NCBI GenBank assembly: GCA_937890745.1 | Contig: CALADH010000010.1 | Span: forward strand, 1-12,407 | Length of the DNA stretch: 12,407 bases | Reading direction: 5' to 3' | Source of the DNA: Scybalocola_A sp900557175 | GTDB lineage: Bacteria > Bacillota > Clostridia > Lachnospirales > Lachnospiraceae | In this document: piece after piece, positions 5,736-12,407 of the stretch | Numbering within the stretch: position 1 is the stretch's first letter | Layout of the letters: every line of letters begins with the position of its first letter | Translations under genes and position numbers: made by a program | The notes under the pieces: generated by a model | Told to the model about the DNA's origin: nothing | Databases searched by the model: none | The model's input: only the letters and a program-made list of their open reading frames with translations

Positions 5736-6746
5736 TTATTTCCATGTAAGGCTGCCGTGCTCTACCCGGCCGTCTCTTAAAAATAAGTCTGTCACGGCAT
5801 CTTTGGCTGTTTTTCCATGGAATAAAACGGCATTGACTTCGGCAACAATCGGCATATCGACCTGATGACGCTTCGCAAGTTCAAGCGCTGCTTTTGCCGA
5901 ATAGACGCCTTCGACAACCATCTTCACCTCTTTTGCTGCTGCTTCAAGACTCATACCCTGCCCAATGAGGTAGCCGCATTTTCTATTGCGGCTGTGACGG
6001 CTTGTGCATGTCACAATTAAATCGCCGATACCGGAAAGACCCGAAAATGTTTCTGAACGTCCGCCGCAAGCAACACCTAAGCGGCTCATTTCGGCAATGC
6101 CCCTTGTCATTAAGGCAGCCTTTGTATTATCGCCATAGCCGAGACCGTCAGCCACACCGGCGGCAAGCGCAATGACATTTTTAAGTGCGCCGCCAAGCTC
6201 GATGCCTGTAATGTCAGGACTTGTGTAAACACGAAGTACATTGTTCATAAATATTTGCTGGATATAGGCGGCATCTTCTTGTGTCTGCGCACCGGCAACA
6301 AGTGTTGTCGGAATGCCTCTGCCTACCTCCTCTGCGTGGGACGGACCTGAAAGCACCGCGATTTTTGCTTCCGGAAGTTCTTCTGAAAGCACCTCGGATA
6401 AAAGCTTTAACGATGTGTCTTCGATGCCTTTTGCCACATTGACAACAAGCTGTCCCGACTGAATATAAGGGGCAGCTTCTTTAGCTGTCTGGCGCACAAA
6501 AACAGACGGCACGGCAAAAACAAGCAAATTTTTGCCGCAGCAAACGTCTTTAAGGCTTGTGACAGCTTTAATCTCTGGAGAAAGCGAAACTCCCGGAAGC
6601 TTTGTCTGATGCTCGTGGTATGTATTGAGCATTGCAACTTCGTCGGAAAGCTTTGACCACATGGAAACGTCGTGACCATTATGATTTAAAACGAAGGCGA
6701 GGGCTGTGCCCCAGCTGCCCATACCAATAATTCCTATACGTGCCAT
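5736..6746 (-). CDS. gpsA: NAD(P)-dependent glycerol-3-phosphate dehydrogenase
   Basis: GpsA reduces dihydroxyacetone phosphate to sn-glycerol-3-phosphate, the backbone for phospholipids, in the cytosol. The 336-residue length is typical. The N-terminal dinucleotide-binding loop is GMGSWG (8-13), followed by VAKGIE (104-109, K106), SGPSHAEEV (133-141) and the catalytic-domain signature GGALKNVIALAAG (185-197), whose K189 matches the family's catalytic lysine. The start ATG follows an AGAGGTG ribosome binding site. It lies 12 nt after plsY, and the product of GpsA is the substrate of PlsY, so the pair makes the start of phosphatidic acid synthesis. It is probably co-transcribed from the upstream housekeeping genes and ends before a two-hairpin junction that separates it from spoIVA. 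No missing residues were noticed. Confidence 0.97.
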   Translation of the reverse strand: MARIGIIGMGSWGTALAFVLNHNGHDVSMWSKLSDEVAMLNTYHEHQTKLPGVSLSPEIKAVTSLKDVCCGKNLLVFAVPSVFVRQTAKEAAPYIQSGQLVVNVAKGIEDTSLKLLSEVLSEELPEAKIAVLSGPSHAEEVGRGIPTTLVAGAQTQEDAAYIQQIFMNNVLRVYTSPDITGIELGGALKNVIALAAGVADGLGYGDNTKAALMTRGIAEMSRLGVACGGRSETFSGLSGIGDLIVTCTSRHSRNRKCGYLIGQGMSLEAAAKEVKMVVEGVYSAKAALELAKRHQVDMPIVAEVNAVLFHGKTAKDAVTDLFLRDGRVEHGSLTWK

Positions 6747-6758
6747 AACTGCACCTCT

Positions 6759-7376
6759 TTACTTTTTCTTTTTTTCAAATTTATTTTCGGTGCCGTGAAT
6801 GAGCCGGGAAATATTTGCCCGGTGACGCCACCATGCCATTGCCCAAAATAAAACACTGATGATAAATAAGTGCCACTGTCCGAAATAAAAAATCAGGCAG
6901 CATATCGGAAAGAGCGCTGTAATGGCCAGTGAACCTACAGACACATAGCGCGTTGTATAAAAAGCGACGGCAAAAACAATCAGGGCAAGGGCGGCGAACC
7001 GCCAGTCGAAAGCAAACATAACGCCGGAGGTCACGGCAATGCCTTTACCGCCCTTAAATTTCAGATAAAAAGGATAATTGTGGCCCAGCACGACGCCGAA
7101 GCCTGTATACATTGTCAGAAGTGACATATCAATCCCGCTGTCCGCAAAAATGACATATCTGACAAGCATAATCGCAGCAACACCCTTGATGGCATCGCCT
7201 GCATAAGTAATGTAACCGGCTTTTTTGCCAAGTGTTCTCAAAACATTCGTTGTACCGGCATTGCCGCTGCCGTAGTCACGGATATCAATTCCGTGACAGC
7301 GGCCGTAAATGTAGCCTGACTGAATACAGCCGAACAAATAACCGATGCACAAGCATAAAATAATTTTGATAATCAT
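6759..7376 (-). CDS. plsY: Acyl-phosphate:glycerol-3-phosphate acyltransferase
   Basis: PlsY is an integral membrane enzyme that transfers an acyl group from acyl-phosphate to glycerol-3-phosphate, giving lysophosphatidic acid. The 205-residue protein is strongly hydrophobic, with several membrane segments. It has the three loop motifs of the family: SGNAGTTNVLR (37-47), GHNYPFYLKFKGGKG (98-112) and RHRANISRLIHG (184-195). The usual 'GATN' of motif 1 reads 'GTTN' here, a mild variant. The tail is lysine-rich (FEKKKK), as expected for a cytoplasmic end near acidic lipid. The start codon overlaps the der stop codon in a TAATG, so translation is probably coupled to der. gpsA follows closely and provides its substrate. 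The identification is firm. Confidence 0.96.
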   Translation of the reverse strand: MIIKIILCLCIGYLFGCIQSGYIYGRCHGIDIRDYGSGNAGTTNVLRTLGKKAGYITYAGDAIKGVAAIMLVRYVIFADSGIDMSLLTMYTGFGVVLGHNYPFYLKFKGGKGIAVTSGVMFAFDWRFAALALIVFAVAFYTTRYVSVGSLAITALFPICCLIFYFGQWHLFIISVLFWAMAWWRHRANISRLIHGTENKFEKKKK

Positions 7377-8704
7377 TATTTATCCTTGTCCTTTCTCTCC
7401 CTGTAAATAAAGTGGATCGGCGTGCCCCTGAAACCAAAGGCTTCGCGGATTTTATTTTCAATATAGCGGGTGTATGAAAAATGTGTCAGTTCTTTGTCAT
7501 TGATAAAAATAACAAAGGTCGGCGGTTTTACAGACACCTGTGTAATATAGTAAAGTCTTAAGCGCTTGCCTTTATCTGACGGCGGCTGCTTCATGGCAAC
7601 AGCCTCGGATAAAATTTCGTTTAAAACGCCTGTGCCGACACGCAGCGCATGATTTTCAATCACCATGTCAATTGTCTCATAAATCTTATGCATACGCTGG
7701 CCGGTTAATGCAGAAATAAAGATGAGCTCCGCATATGGCATAAATGAAAGTGTCCGCTGGACATCCTCCTTAAATTTGTTCATCGTCTTATCGTTCTTTT
7801 CGATGGCGTCCCACTTATTCACAGCAATAATCATACCTTTGCCGCGCTCATGGGCAATACCTGCAATTTTGGCATCCTGCTCTGTGACACCCTCAACGGC
7901 GTCGATCATTAAAATGACAACATCGGCGCGCTCAACGGCAGATACTGTACGGATGATGCTGTAGCGCTCTAAGTCTTCTTTAATTTTATTTTTCCGGCGA
8001 AGGCCTGCTGTATCAATAAAGACATATTCCTTGCCGTGGTATTTTACAGGCGTATCTACGGCGTCTCTTGTCGTGCCGGCGATATTGGAAACAATCACTC
8101 TGTCTTCACCGACAAGACGATTGACAAGGGAAGATTTACCGACATTTGGCTTGCCGACAATGGCAATTTTCGGACGTTCATCTTCTTCCTCTGCCGTCTG
8201 TGATTTATTAAAATGTTTTGCAACCTCATCAAGCATATCGCCGAGTCCAAGCATGGACGCCGCGGAAATCGGCATCGGATCGCCAAGTCCGAGACCATAA
8301 AACTCATATGTGTCAAGCATAAACTTTTCAAAATTATCGACCTTGTTGACTGCAAGGACAATCGGCTTGCCGGATTTTCTAAGCATATCCGCAACCTTTG
8401 TGTCCGCGTCTGTAAGTCCCTGACGCACATCCGTCATAAATATAATGACGTCAGCTGTTTCGATGGCAAGCTCTGCCTGCTGACGCATCTGTGATAAAAT
8501 AATATCTTTGCTCTCCGGCTCAATACCGCCTGTATCTACAAGTGTAAACTGCATGTCAAGCCATGTGACATCCGCGTAAATTCTGTCTCTTGTAACACCG
8601 GGGATATCCTTGACAATGCTTATTTTCTTGCCGGCCAGCACATTAAACAGTGTGGATTTTCCAACATTCGGGCGTCCAACAACTGCAACTATCGGTCTGC
8701 TCAT
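7376..8704 (-). CDS. der: Ribosome-assembly GTPase Der (EngA)
   Basis: Der is an essential GTPase with two tandem G domains and a KH-like C-terminal domain that helps mature the 50S ribosomal subunit. The 442-residue product shows both sets of G motifs. Domain 1 has GRPNVGKST (10-18), DTGG (57-60) and NKVD (120-123). Domain 2 has GKPNVGKSS (184-192), DTAG (231-234) and NKWD (296-299). An acidic linker (about 168-177) joins them, and a basic C-terminal part fits RNA binding. The ATG is preceded by AAGGAG eight bases upstream, placed within the 15-nt gap after the DUF512 gene. Its stop codon overlaps the plsY start by one base. All motifs are intact, so the gene should be functional. Confidence 0.97.
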   Translation of the reverse strand: MSRPIVAVVGRPNVGKSTLFNVLAGKKISIVKDIPGVTRDRIYADVTWLDMQFTLVDTGGIEPESKDIILSQMRQQAELAIETADVIIFMTDVRQGLTDADTKVADMLRKSGKPIVLAVNKVDNFEKFMLDTYEFYGLGLGDPMPISAASMLGLGDMLDEVAKHFNKSQTAEEEDERPKIAIVGKPNVGKSSLVNRLVGEDRVIVSNIAGTTRDAVDTPVKYHGKEYVFIDTAGLRRKNKIKEDLERYSIIRTVSAVERADVVILMIDAVEGVTEQDAKIAGIAHERGKGMIIAVNKWDAIEKNDKTMNKFKEDVQRTLSFMPYAELIFISALTGQRMHKIYETIDMVIENHALRVGTGVLNEILSEAVAMKQPPSDKGKRLRLYYITQVSVKPPTFVIFINDKELTHFSYTRYIENKIREAFGFRGTPIHFIYRERKDKDK

Positions 8705-8719
8705 AATTCGTTCTCCTTC

Positions 8720-10027
8720 TTATTTTAATATCAAATCCATTAAATCTTGTCCACTAGATTGTATAATACATGCTTTTACTTGTAAAGCTTTTTCAATATC
8801 TTTTAAGGTGATATCATCCAAAAAAACTTCCTCACCGCTTCTGAGCATATTGACAGGCACTAAAAGTTCACCGCTCATCGGCTTGTCTTTAAGCTGGCTG
8901 ATAATATCCTGTCCGGTCACAAGACCTGTCACTGTAATGCTCTCCCCAAAGAAATCATTGCGGATGCAGTGAACATTTACTTCGAGATTTTTGAATTTTT
9001 CTTTTGCCTCTGTCATCAGTCCGCATATAAACGGATAGGCAAGCTTACCAGTTACAATGTCTTTTTTTATGATCCGTTCATCGGCTTTTGCCTCAGAGAG
9101 CGCATCATGAAATTCTTCAATGAGAAGACGCATCATGCCGACGCCGTTTTCAAGCTGGATATAGCCGTCATAGGTTTCTTCTTTTGGCAGCGGCAGTCCT
9201 GCCATAATATACCACTCGTCTCCGGCGTGGATAAAATGCGTACCGTATTCGTCATAAAGCTTTTTCTGCCACCGTTCAATGACTTCAATAACTTTCTTTG
9301 CGTCCTCGCCGTTAAAAGGCTCAACTGCCGCAAGGCCGTCACGGTATTTTGTCATACCCATCGGCACAACAGAGACACTTTCCATATATGGCAGAAACCG
9401 GGATAAGTCGGCGATAGACTTTTCAAGCTCGGCGCCGTCATTAATGTTTTTACATAAAACAATCTGACCGTTCATGATGACGCCGTTATCATAAAACTTC
9501 TGAAGCTGTGCCATAATTTTTCCGGCAAAACGGTTGTGGAGCATTTGACAGCGCAGCTCGGGATTTGTTGTGTGGACGGAAATATTAATCGGCGACAGGT
9601 TGTACTTAATAATGCGGTCCATATCCTTTTCTTTCATATTTGTCAGTGTAATATAATTCCCCTGTAAAAATGAAAGGCGGGAATCATCATCTTTAAAATA
9701 CATCGTTTCTCTCATGCCCTTCGGCAGCTGATCAATAAAACAGAAAATACATTTGTTTGTGCAGGATTTGTAGTCGTCCATCAGCCCCTGCTCAAATGTA
9801 ATGCCCAAATCTTCATCTTCGTCCTTTTCGATTTCAAGCAGCCATTCTTCACCGTTTTCCCGGCGGACTAAAAGCTCAATATATTCTTCTTCAATCATGT
9901 ACTGGTAATCAAAAATATCTTCAATTTCTTTATGATTAATTTCAACAACGGCATCGCCTGCCGCAAGCTCCATTTCCTCGGCAATACTGCCCGGAGCAAT
10001 TGATTTTATAATATGTATGTTTTTCAT
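8720..10027 (-). CDS. DUF512 protein with PDZ-like and radical-SAM-like domains
   Basis: The function of this conserved family is not established. The N-terminal part (about 1-65) looks like a PDZ domain, with 'APGSIAEEMELAAGD' typical of its ligand-binding start. A CxxxCxxC motif follows (C89, C93, C96 in SCTNKCIFCF), as in radical S-adenosylmethionine enzymes that hold a [4Fe-4S] cluster. The rest matches the DUF512 type of Fe-S oxidoreductase, here 435 residues in total. There is no signal peptide, so it should be cytoplasmic. It begins 7 nt after pgeF and ends 15 nt before der. Its ribosome binding site (GGAGA) lies inside the end of pgeF, about 12 nt ahead of the ATG, a rather long spacing. 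The steady placement beside der in relatives known to me suggests, as inference only, a link to ribosome or RNA maturation. Confidence 0.88.
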   Translation of the reverse strand: MKNIHIIKSIAPGSIAEEMELAAGDAVVEINHKEIEDIFDYQYMIEEEYIELLVRRENGEEWLLEIEKDEDEDLGITFEQGLMDDYKSCTNKCIFCFIDQLPKGMRETMYFKDDDSRLSFLQGNYITLTNMKEKDMDRIIKYNLSPINISVHTTNPELRCQMLHNRFAGKIMAQLQKFYDNGVIMNGQIVLCKNINDGAELEKSIADLSRFLPYMESVSVVPMGMTKYRDGLAAVEPFNGEDAKKVIEVIERWQKKLYDEYGTHFIHAGDEWYIMAGLPLPKEETYDGYIQLENGVGMMRLLIEEFHDALSEAKADERIIKKDIVTGKLAYPFICGLMTEAKEKFKNLEVNVHCIRNDFFGESITVTGLVTGQDIISQLKDKPMSGELLVPVNMLRSGEEVFLDDITLKDIEKALQVKACIIQSSGQDLMDLILK

Positions 10028-10034
10028 ATTTCAT

Positions 10035-10895
10035 TTAATCTCCGTTTTTAAGCATTAAAAAGGCTGCCAGTGAGCCGCGCGCACTGCCGGTTTTTCTGTG
10101 TGACCACATGAGTTCACTGTTACAGCATGTACATATGTCTGTGACAGCAATATTTTCTTTTAAAAGACCGCCCTCTAAAAGAACAATTTCGTTGGCCTTC
10201 CATAAATCGAGCATATATTTTCCGCTGCCTTTATCAGTCATAAAGCTTTCATAAGCCTCTTTTGAAAAGTTTCCGGCAAAAATATCAGCTACATCTTTGC
10301 TGATTTCATAGCAGTCTTTGCAGATGGACGGGCCGATGGCCGCTTTAATATTTTCAGGGCGGCAGTTAAAATGGCGCACCATCGTTTTGATTGTTTCAAG
10401 ACCGATTTTTCCGGCAGTTCCGCGCCAACCCGAATGGGAAAGGCCGATGACATGACGGACATCATCAACAAAAAATAACGGCACACAGTCGGCAAAAAAA
10501 GTAACAAGGGGCAGATTTTTAACATCTGTCACAAGACCGTCAATGTCATGGTAATCCTTTGCACGCACAATACCCTTGCCCATATCGGCCTCCGTCACAA
10601 TACCGACGTTTGTCGTATGTGTCTGATCGGAAAATACCATGCGCTGCCAGTCCATGCCGAGGGCATCTGTAAAGCGCCGGAAATTCTCTGTCACAAGCGC
10701 CGCATCATCGCCTCTTGTCAATGAAAGATTCATTGATTCAAAGCAGCCCGTGCTGACGCCGCCGAGGCGTGTTGAAAAGCCGTGGCTGATACAGGCTATA
10801 TTTTTTAAAAGTTTAAATTCAATGACCGGAACTTCATTGCTGACAACAATATTTGTCGTGTCTGTTCCTTTTTTTATAAATTTGTTTAATTCCAT
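10035..10895 (-). CDS. pgeF: YfiH/PgeF family protein (multicopper-polyphenol-oxidase-like, purine nucleosidase-type)
   Basis: This family was first called laccase-like. Later work ties members to purine nucleoside hydrolysis or phosphorolysis and, in E. coli, to editing of peptidoglycan precursors carrying L-serine. The 286-residue product has the conserved metal-site residues H93 (QTHTT), C137 (FADCVPL) and H154 (LSHSGWRGT), together with AAIGPSICKDCYE (185-197) and the late ICTCC (254-258). The ATG at 10895-10893 was chosen over the one at 10928, because it follows AGAGGAA whereas the upstream one has no ribosome binding site and would overlap yraN. The gap to yraN is 13 nt. The metal-site residues are all present. 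The exact substrate in this organism is open. Confidence 0.9.
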   Translation of the reverse strand: MELNKFIKKGTDTTNIVVSNEVPVIEFKLLKNIACISHGFSTRLGGVSTGCFESMNLSLTRGDDAALVTENFRRFTDALGMDWQRMVFSDQTHTTNVGIVTEADMGKGIVRAKDYHDIDGLVTDVKNLPLVTFFADCVPLFFVDDVRHVIGLSHSGWRGTAGKIGLETIKTMVRHFNCRPENIKAAIGPSICKDCYEISKDVADIFAGNFSKEAYESFMTDKGSGKYMLDLWKANEIVLLEGGLLKENIAVTDICTCCNSELMWSHRKTGSARGSLAAFLMLKNGD

Positions 10896-10908
10896 ACGAA
10901 AGTTCCTC

Positions 10909-11259
10909 TTATTCGATACCAAAGGCATTTTGATACAGCGTCAGCTCATCACCGGAAACAGACACCACATCAAAGCGACACGGTGTCTGCATGGAAAGTC
11001 TGTGGCGTATCATATATATTTTTGCCGTGTTAAAAATACGCTGTTGTTTTCTGTAATCGACTGCCTGCCACGGTTCACCGAGACGTCTGTCTTTGCGGTA
11101 TTTGATTTCTGCAAAGACAAGAAAGCCTTCATGCCATGCGATAATATCTACTTCTCCATGGGGACCGTAATAATTGCGCTCAACAATTTCATAGCCGAGT
11201 GTTTCAAGATAGCGGGCGGCTTTTTCCTCAGCGGCAGTGCCGATGGCTCTGCGGTTCAT
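10909..11259 (-). CDS. yraN: UPF0102 (YraN) family nuclease-fold protein
   Basis: YraN proteins are small, widely conserved and of unproven function; they have a restriction-endonuclease-like fold related to Holliday-junction resolvases. The 116-residue product shows the family core GEVDIIA (35-41) and the FAEIKYR motif (49-55). The putative metal-binding residues D38, E51 and K53 are in place, giving the D-x(n)-E-x-K pattern. A CAGGAAG ribosome binding site precedes the ATG. It sits 25 nt after rnhB and 13 nt before pgeF. The rnhB-yraN pairing is common in Firmicutes and fits a role in nucleic-acid upkeep, though that is an inference from neighbourhood. Confidence 0.93.
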   Translation of the reverse strand: MNRRAIGTAAEEKAARYLETLGYEIVERNYYGPHGEVDIIAWHEGFLVFAEIKYRKDRRLGEPWQAVDYRKQQRIFNTAKIYMIRHRLSMQTPCRFDVVSVSGDELTLYQNAFGIE

Positions 11260-11284
11260 GACGTCACTTCCTGTTTATATAAAT

Positions 11285-12082
11285 TTATACAAAGTTTCCT
11301 ATAAAGCTTTTTCTGTGTATCGGCGACGGTCCATACTTTTTAATGGCCTCAATATGTTCTTTTGTACCGTAGCCCTTATTGGACGCAAAGCCATACTCCG
11401 GAAAAAGCGCATCGTAGGCAAGCATCATCCTGTCCCTCGTAACCTTTGCCAAAATACTTGCGGCGGCGATGGATACACTTTTAGCATCGCCTTTAATAAT
11501 CGGCCGCTGCGGGATTTGAATGTCCGGAATTGTCACAGCGTCGTTTAAAAGAATTTCAGGCACACATTTAAGCTTGGATACAGCTTTGCGCATCGCCTCA
11601 TAAGTTGCCTGAAGTATATTAATTTCATCAATTCTTTCGCAATCGACGACACCGACGGCCGCACTGACGGCTTTGTCCATAATTTCATCATACAGCATCT
11701 CGCGCCGGGCAGCCGACAGCTTTTTAGAATCATTGAGATATAAAATAAGCGCATCCTTCGGTAAAACGACCGCCCCGGCAACAACAGGGCCTGCAAGCGG
11801 TCCGCGGCCGGCCTCATCAATACCGCAAATGAATGAAAGCTGCTGATATTCGTGCTCAAAAGCTTTCATGTCATCAAGCCGGCAAAGCTCCCGTGCTGCC
11901 CTCTCACCGGCTTTTTTTGCCTTGTTAAACAAGCTTACAACACCGGTTCTTGTATCACTGCCATAATTTTCTGACAGCTCTGAAAACGCCTGTGCACATG
12001 CTTCCGGATGGTGTGCATGAACGTCTATATCAAAAAGTCCGACAGCTTCAAACTGTGCTTTGATTTGTGCAATACTTTCCAT
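11285..12082 (-). CDS. rnhB: Ribonuclease HII
   Basis: RNase HII cuts the RNA strand of RNA-DNA hybrids and removes single ribonucleotides from DNA. The 265-residue product carries the Firmicute-type extra N-terminal region (about 1-80) followed by the catalytic domain. The key acidic residues are visible: D89 and E90 in GIDEAGRGPLAG (87-98), D181 in LLNDA (178-182) and D217 in KVTRDRMM (213-220). The stretch GDAKSVSIAAASILAK (198-213) is also typical. The ATG follows GGAGG six bases upstream. It starts 28 nt after lepB and ends 25 nt before yraN. In many Clostridia and bacilli the GTPase gene rbgA (ylqF) lies near lepB and rnhB, but it is not between these two here. Confidence 0.96.
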   Translation of the reverse strand: MESIAQIKAQFEAVGLFDIDVHAHHPEACAQAFSELSENYGSDTRTGVVSLFNKAKKAGERAARELCRLDDMKAFEHEYQQLSFICGIDEAGRGPLAGPVVAGAVVLPKDALILYLNDSKKLSAARREMLYDEIMDKAVSAAVGVVDCERIDEINILQATYEAMRKAVSKLKCVPEILLNDAVTIPDIQIPQRPIIKGDAKSVSIAAASILAKVTRDRMMLAYDALFPEYGFASNKGYGTKEHIEAIKKYGPSPIHRKSFIGNFV

Positions 12083-12110
12083 AATAACCTCCGTTACAAA
12101 ACTGTCTGAA

Positions 12111-12407
12111 TTACTGGTGCTTTAACAGCCGGATATGATTGAACGGCCATATAACAATAAAGGCTTTTCCGACAATATCATCCCGGTGTATATTGCCGAC
12201 AGAAGCATAACGGCTGTCTTTGCTGACCGAACGGTTGTCGCCGAGAACAAAATATTCGTCATCGCCTAAAATCACCGGTGACTGGGCAATACCTGCAGTT
12301 TTCATCGGTGAAGTACCATAAGTGTCATCCAGTTTTTCGCCATTGATATAAACATCTTCACCTGAAATCTGAACAGTTTCACCCGGCAGTCCGATAATGC
12401 GCTTTAT
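12111..12407 (-). CDS. lepB: Signal peptidase I, C-terminal part (N-terminus outside window)
   Basis: Signal peptidase I is a membrane-anchored serine/lysine protease that removes signal peptides from exported proteins. Only the last 98 residues are in the window, with no start visible. The fragment begins in box D, IKRIIGLPGE, so the catalytic lysine is its second residue and the catalytic serine and membrane anchor lie beyond the edge. Box E, LGDNRSVSKDSR, lies at residues 55-66 of the fragment, and the final IWPFNHIRLL is typical of the C-terminal end. It is followed 28 nt later by rnhB, with no terminator between. The gene is thus the first visible member of the housekeeping run, whose promoter must lie upstream of the window. 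Confidence 0.95.
   Translation of the reverse strand: MKRIIGLPGETVQISGEDVYINGEKLDDTYGTSPMKTAGIAQSPVILGDDEYFVLGDNRSVSKDSRYASVGNIHRDDIVGKAFIVIWPFNHIRLLKHQ

Noticed and set aside
8610..8972. 120-residue plus-strand frame across the der/DUF512 junction
   Set aside because: It overlaps two well-supported minus-strand genes and the der start region, with no ribosome binding site or known motif.
10896..10928. Longer N-terminus for the pgeF product
   Set aside because: The upstream ATG lies inside the yraN coding sequence without a ribosome binding site; AGAGGAA precedes the chosen ATG.
10639..11304. 221-residue open frame on the plus strand
   Set aside because: It runs antisense to pgeF and yraN, has no ribosome binding site before its ATG and shows no recognisable motif. 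Both minus-strand genes carry intact family motifs.
1..12407. Defence system, CRISPR array, toxin-antitoxin pair or mobile element
   Set aside because: Every gene is an identifiable metabolic, housekeeping or sporulation gene. No repeat-spacer array, transposase, integrase, tRNA-type attachment site or paired small unknown genes were seen.

Overview
The window reads as a piece of chromosome from a spore-forming, low-to-mid G+C Firmicute of the class Clostridia, most likely a Lachnospiraceae relative. The evidence is a full-length spoIVA, strong AAGGAGG-type ribosome binding sites, Clostridia-style protein sequences, and the tandem order lepB-rnhB-yraN-pgeF-DUF512-der-plsY-gpsA-spoIVA. All twelve recognisable genes lie on the minus strand. 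Coordinates therefore run against transcription, which starts at the high-numbered end. No tRNA, rRNA, CRISPR array, insertion sequence or prophage gene was seen, and no stretch longer than about 210 bases lacks a gene.

Layout in the direction of transcription. (1) 12407-5736 is a tightly packed housekeeping run: the 3' end of lepB (signal peptidase I), rnhB (RNase HII), yraN (UPF0102 nuclease-fold protein), pgeF (YfiH/laccase-domain family), a PDZ plus radical-SAM-like DUF512 protein, der (ribosome-assembly GTPase), plsY (acyl-phosphate:glycerol-3-phosphate acyltransferase) and gpsA (glycerol-3-phosphate dehydrogenase). Gaps run from a 1-nt overlap (der/plsY) to 28 nt, and no terminator is visible inside, so this is probably one operon. 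(2) 5735-4167 holds spoIVA, the spore-coat basement-layer ATPase, behind an 81-nt gap made almost entirely of two hairpins and a sigma-E-like promoter. (3) 4166-2633 is a monocistronic GH1 beta-glucosidase gene with its own extended -10 promoter and a good intrinsic terminator. (4) 2586-571 is leuCD (isopropylmalate isomerase) with a promoter region carrying an inverted repeat, a repeated half-site and a weak CodY-like box, closed by a terminator. (5) 551-1 is a GNAT acetyltransferase, cut by the window edge and visibly more AT-rich than the rest.

Functionally, gpsA and plsY supply glycerol-3-phosphate and use it for the first acylation step of phospholipid synthesis. der, rnhB and lepB serve ribosome maturation, genome maintenance and secretion. 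leuCD is an isolated part of leucine synthesis, since leuA and leuB are not in the window. I do not see a novel defence or mobile system here. The most interesting signal is regulatory: the gpsA-spoIVA junction, where a hairpin with a U-tract traps the spoIVA ribosome binding site and a putative sigma-E promoter appears to start transcription inside that hairpin.
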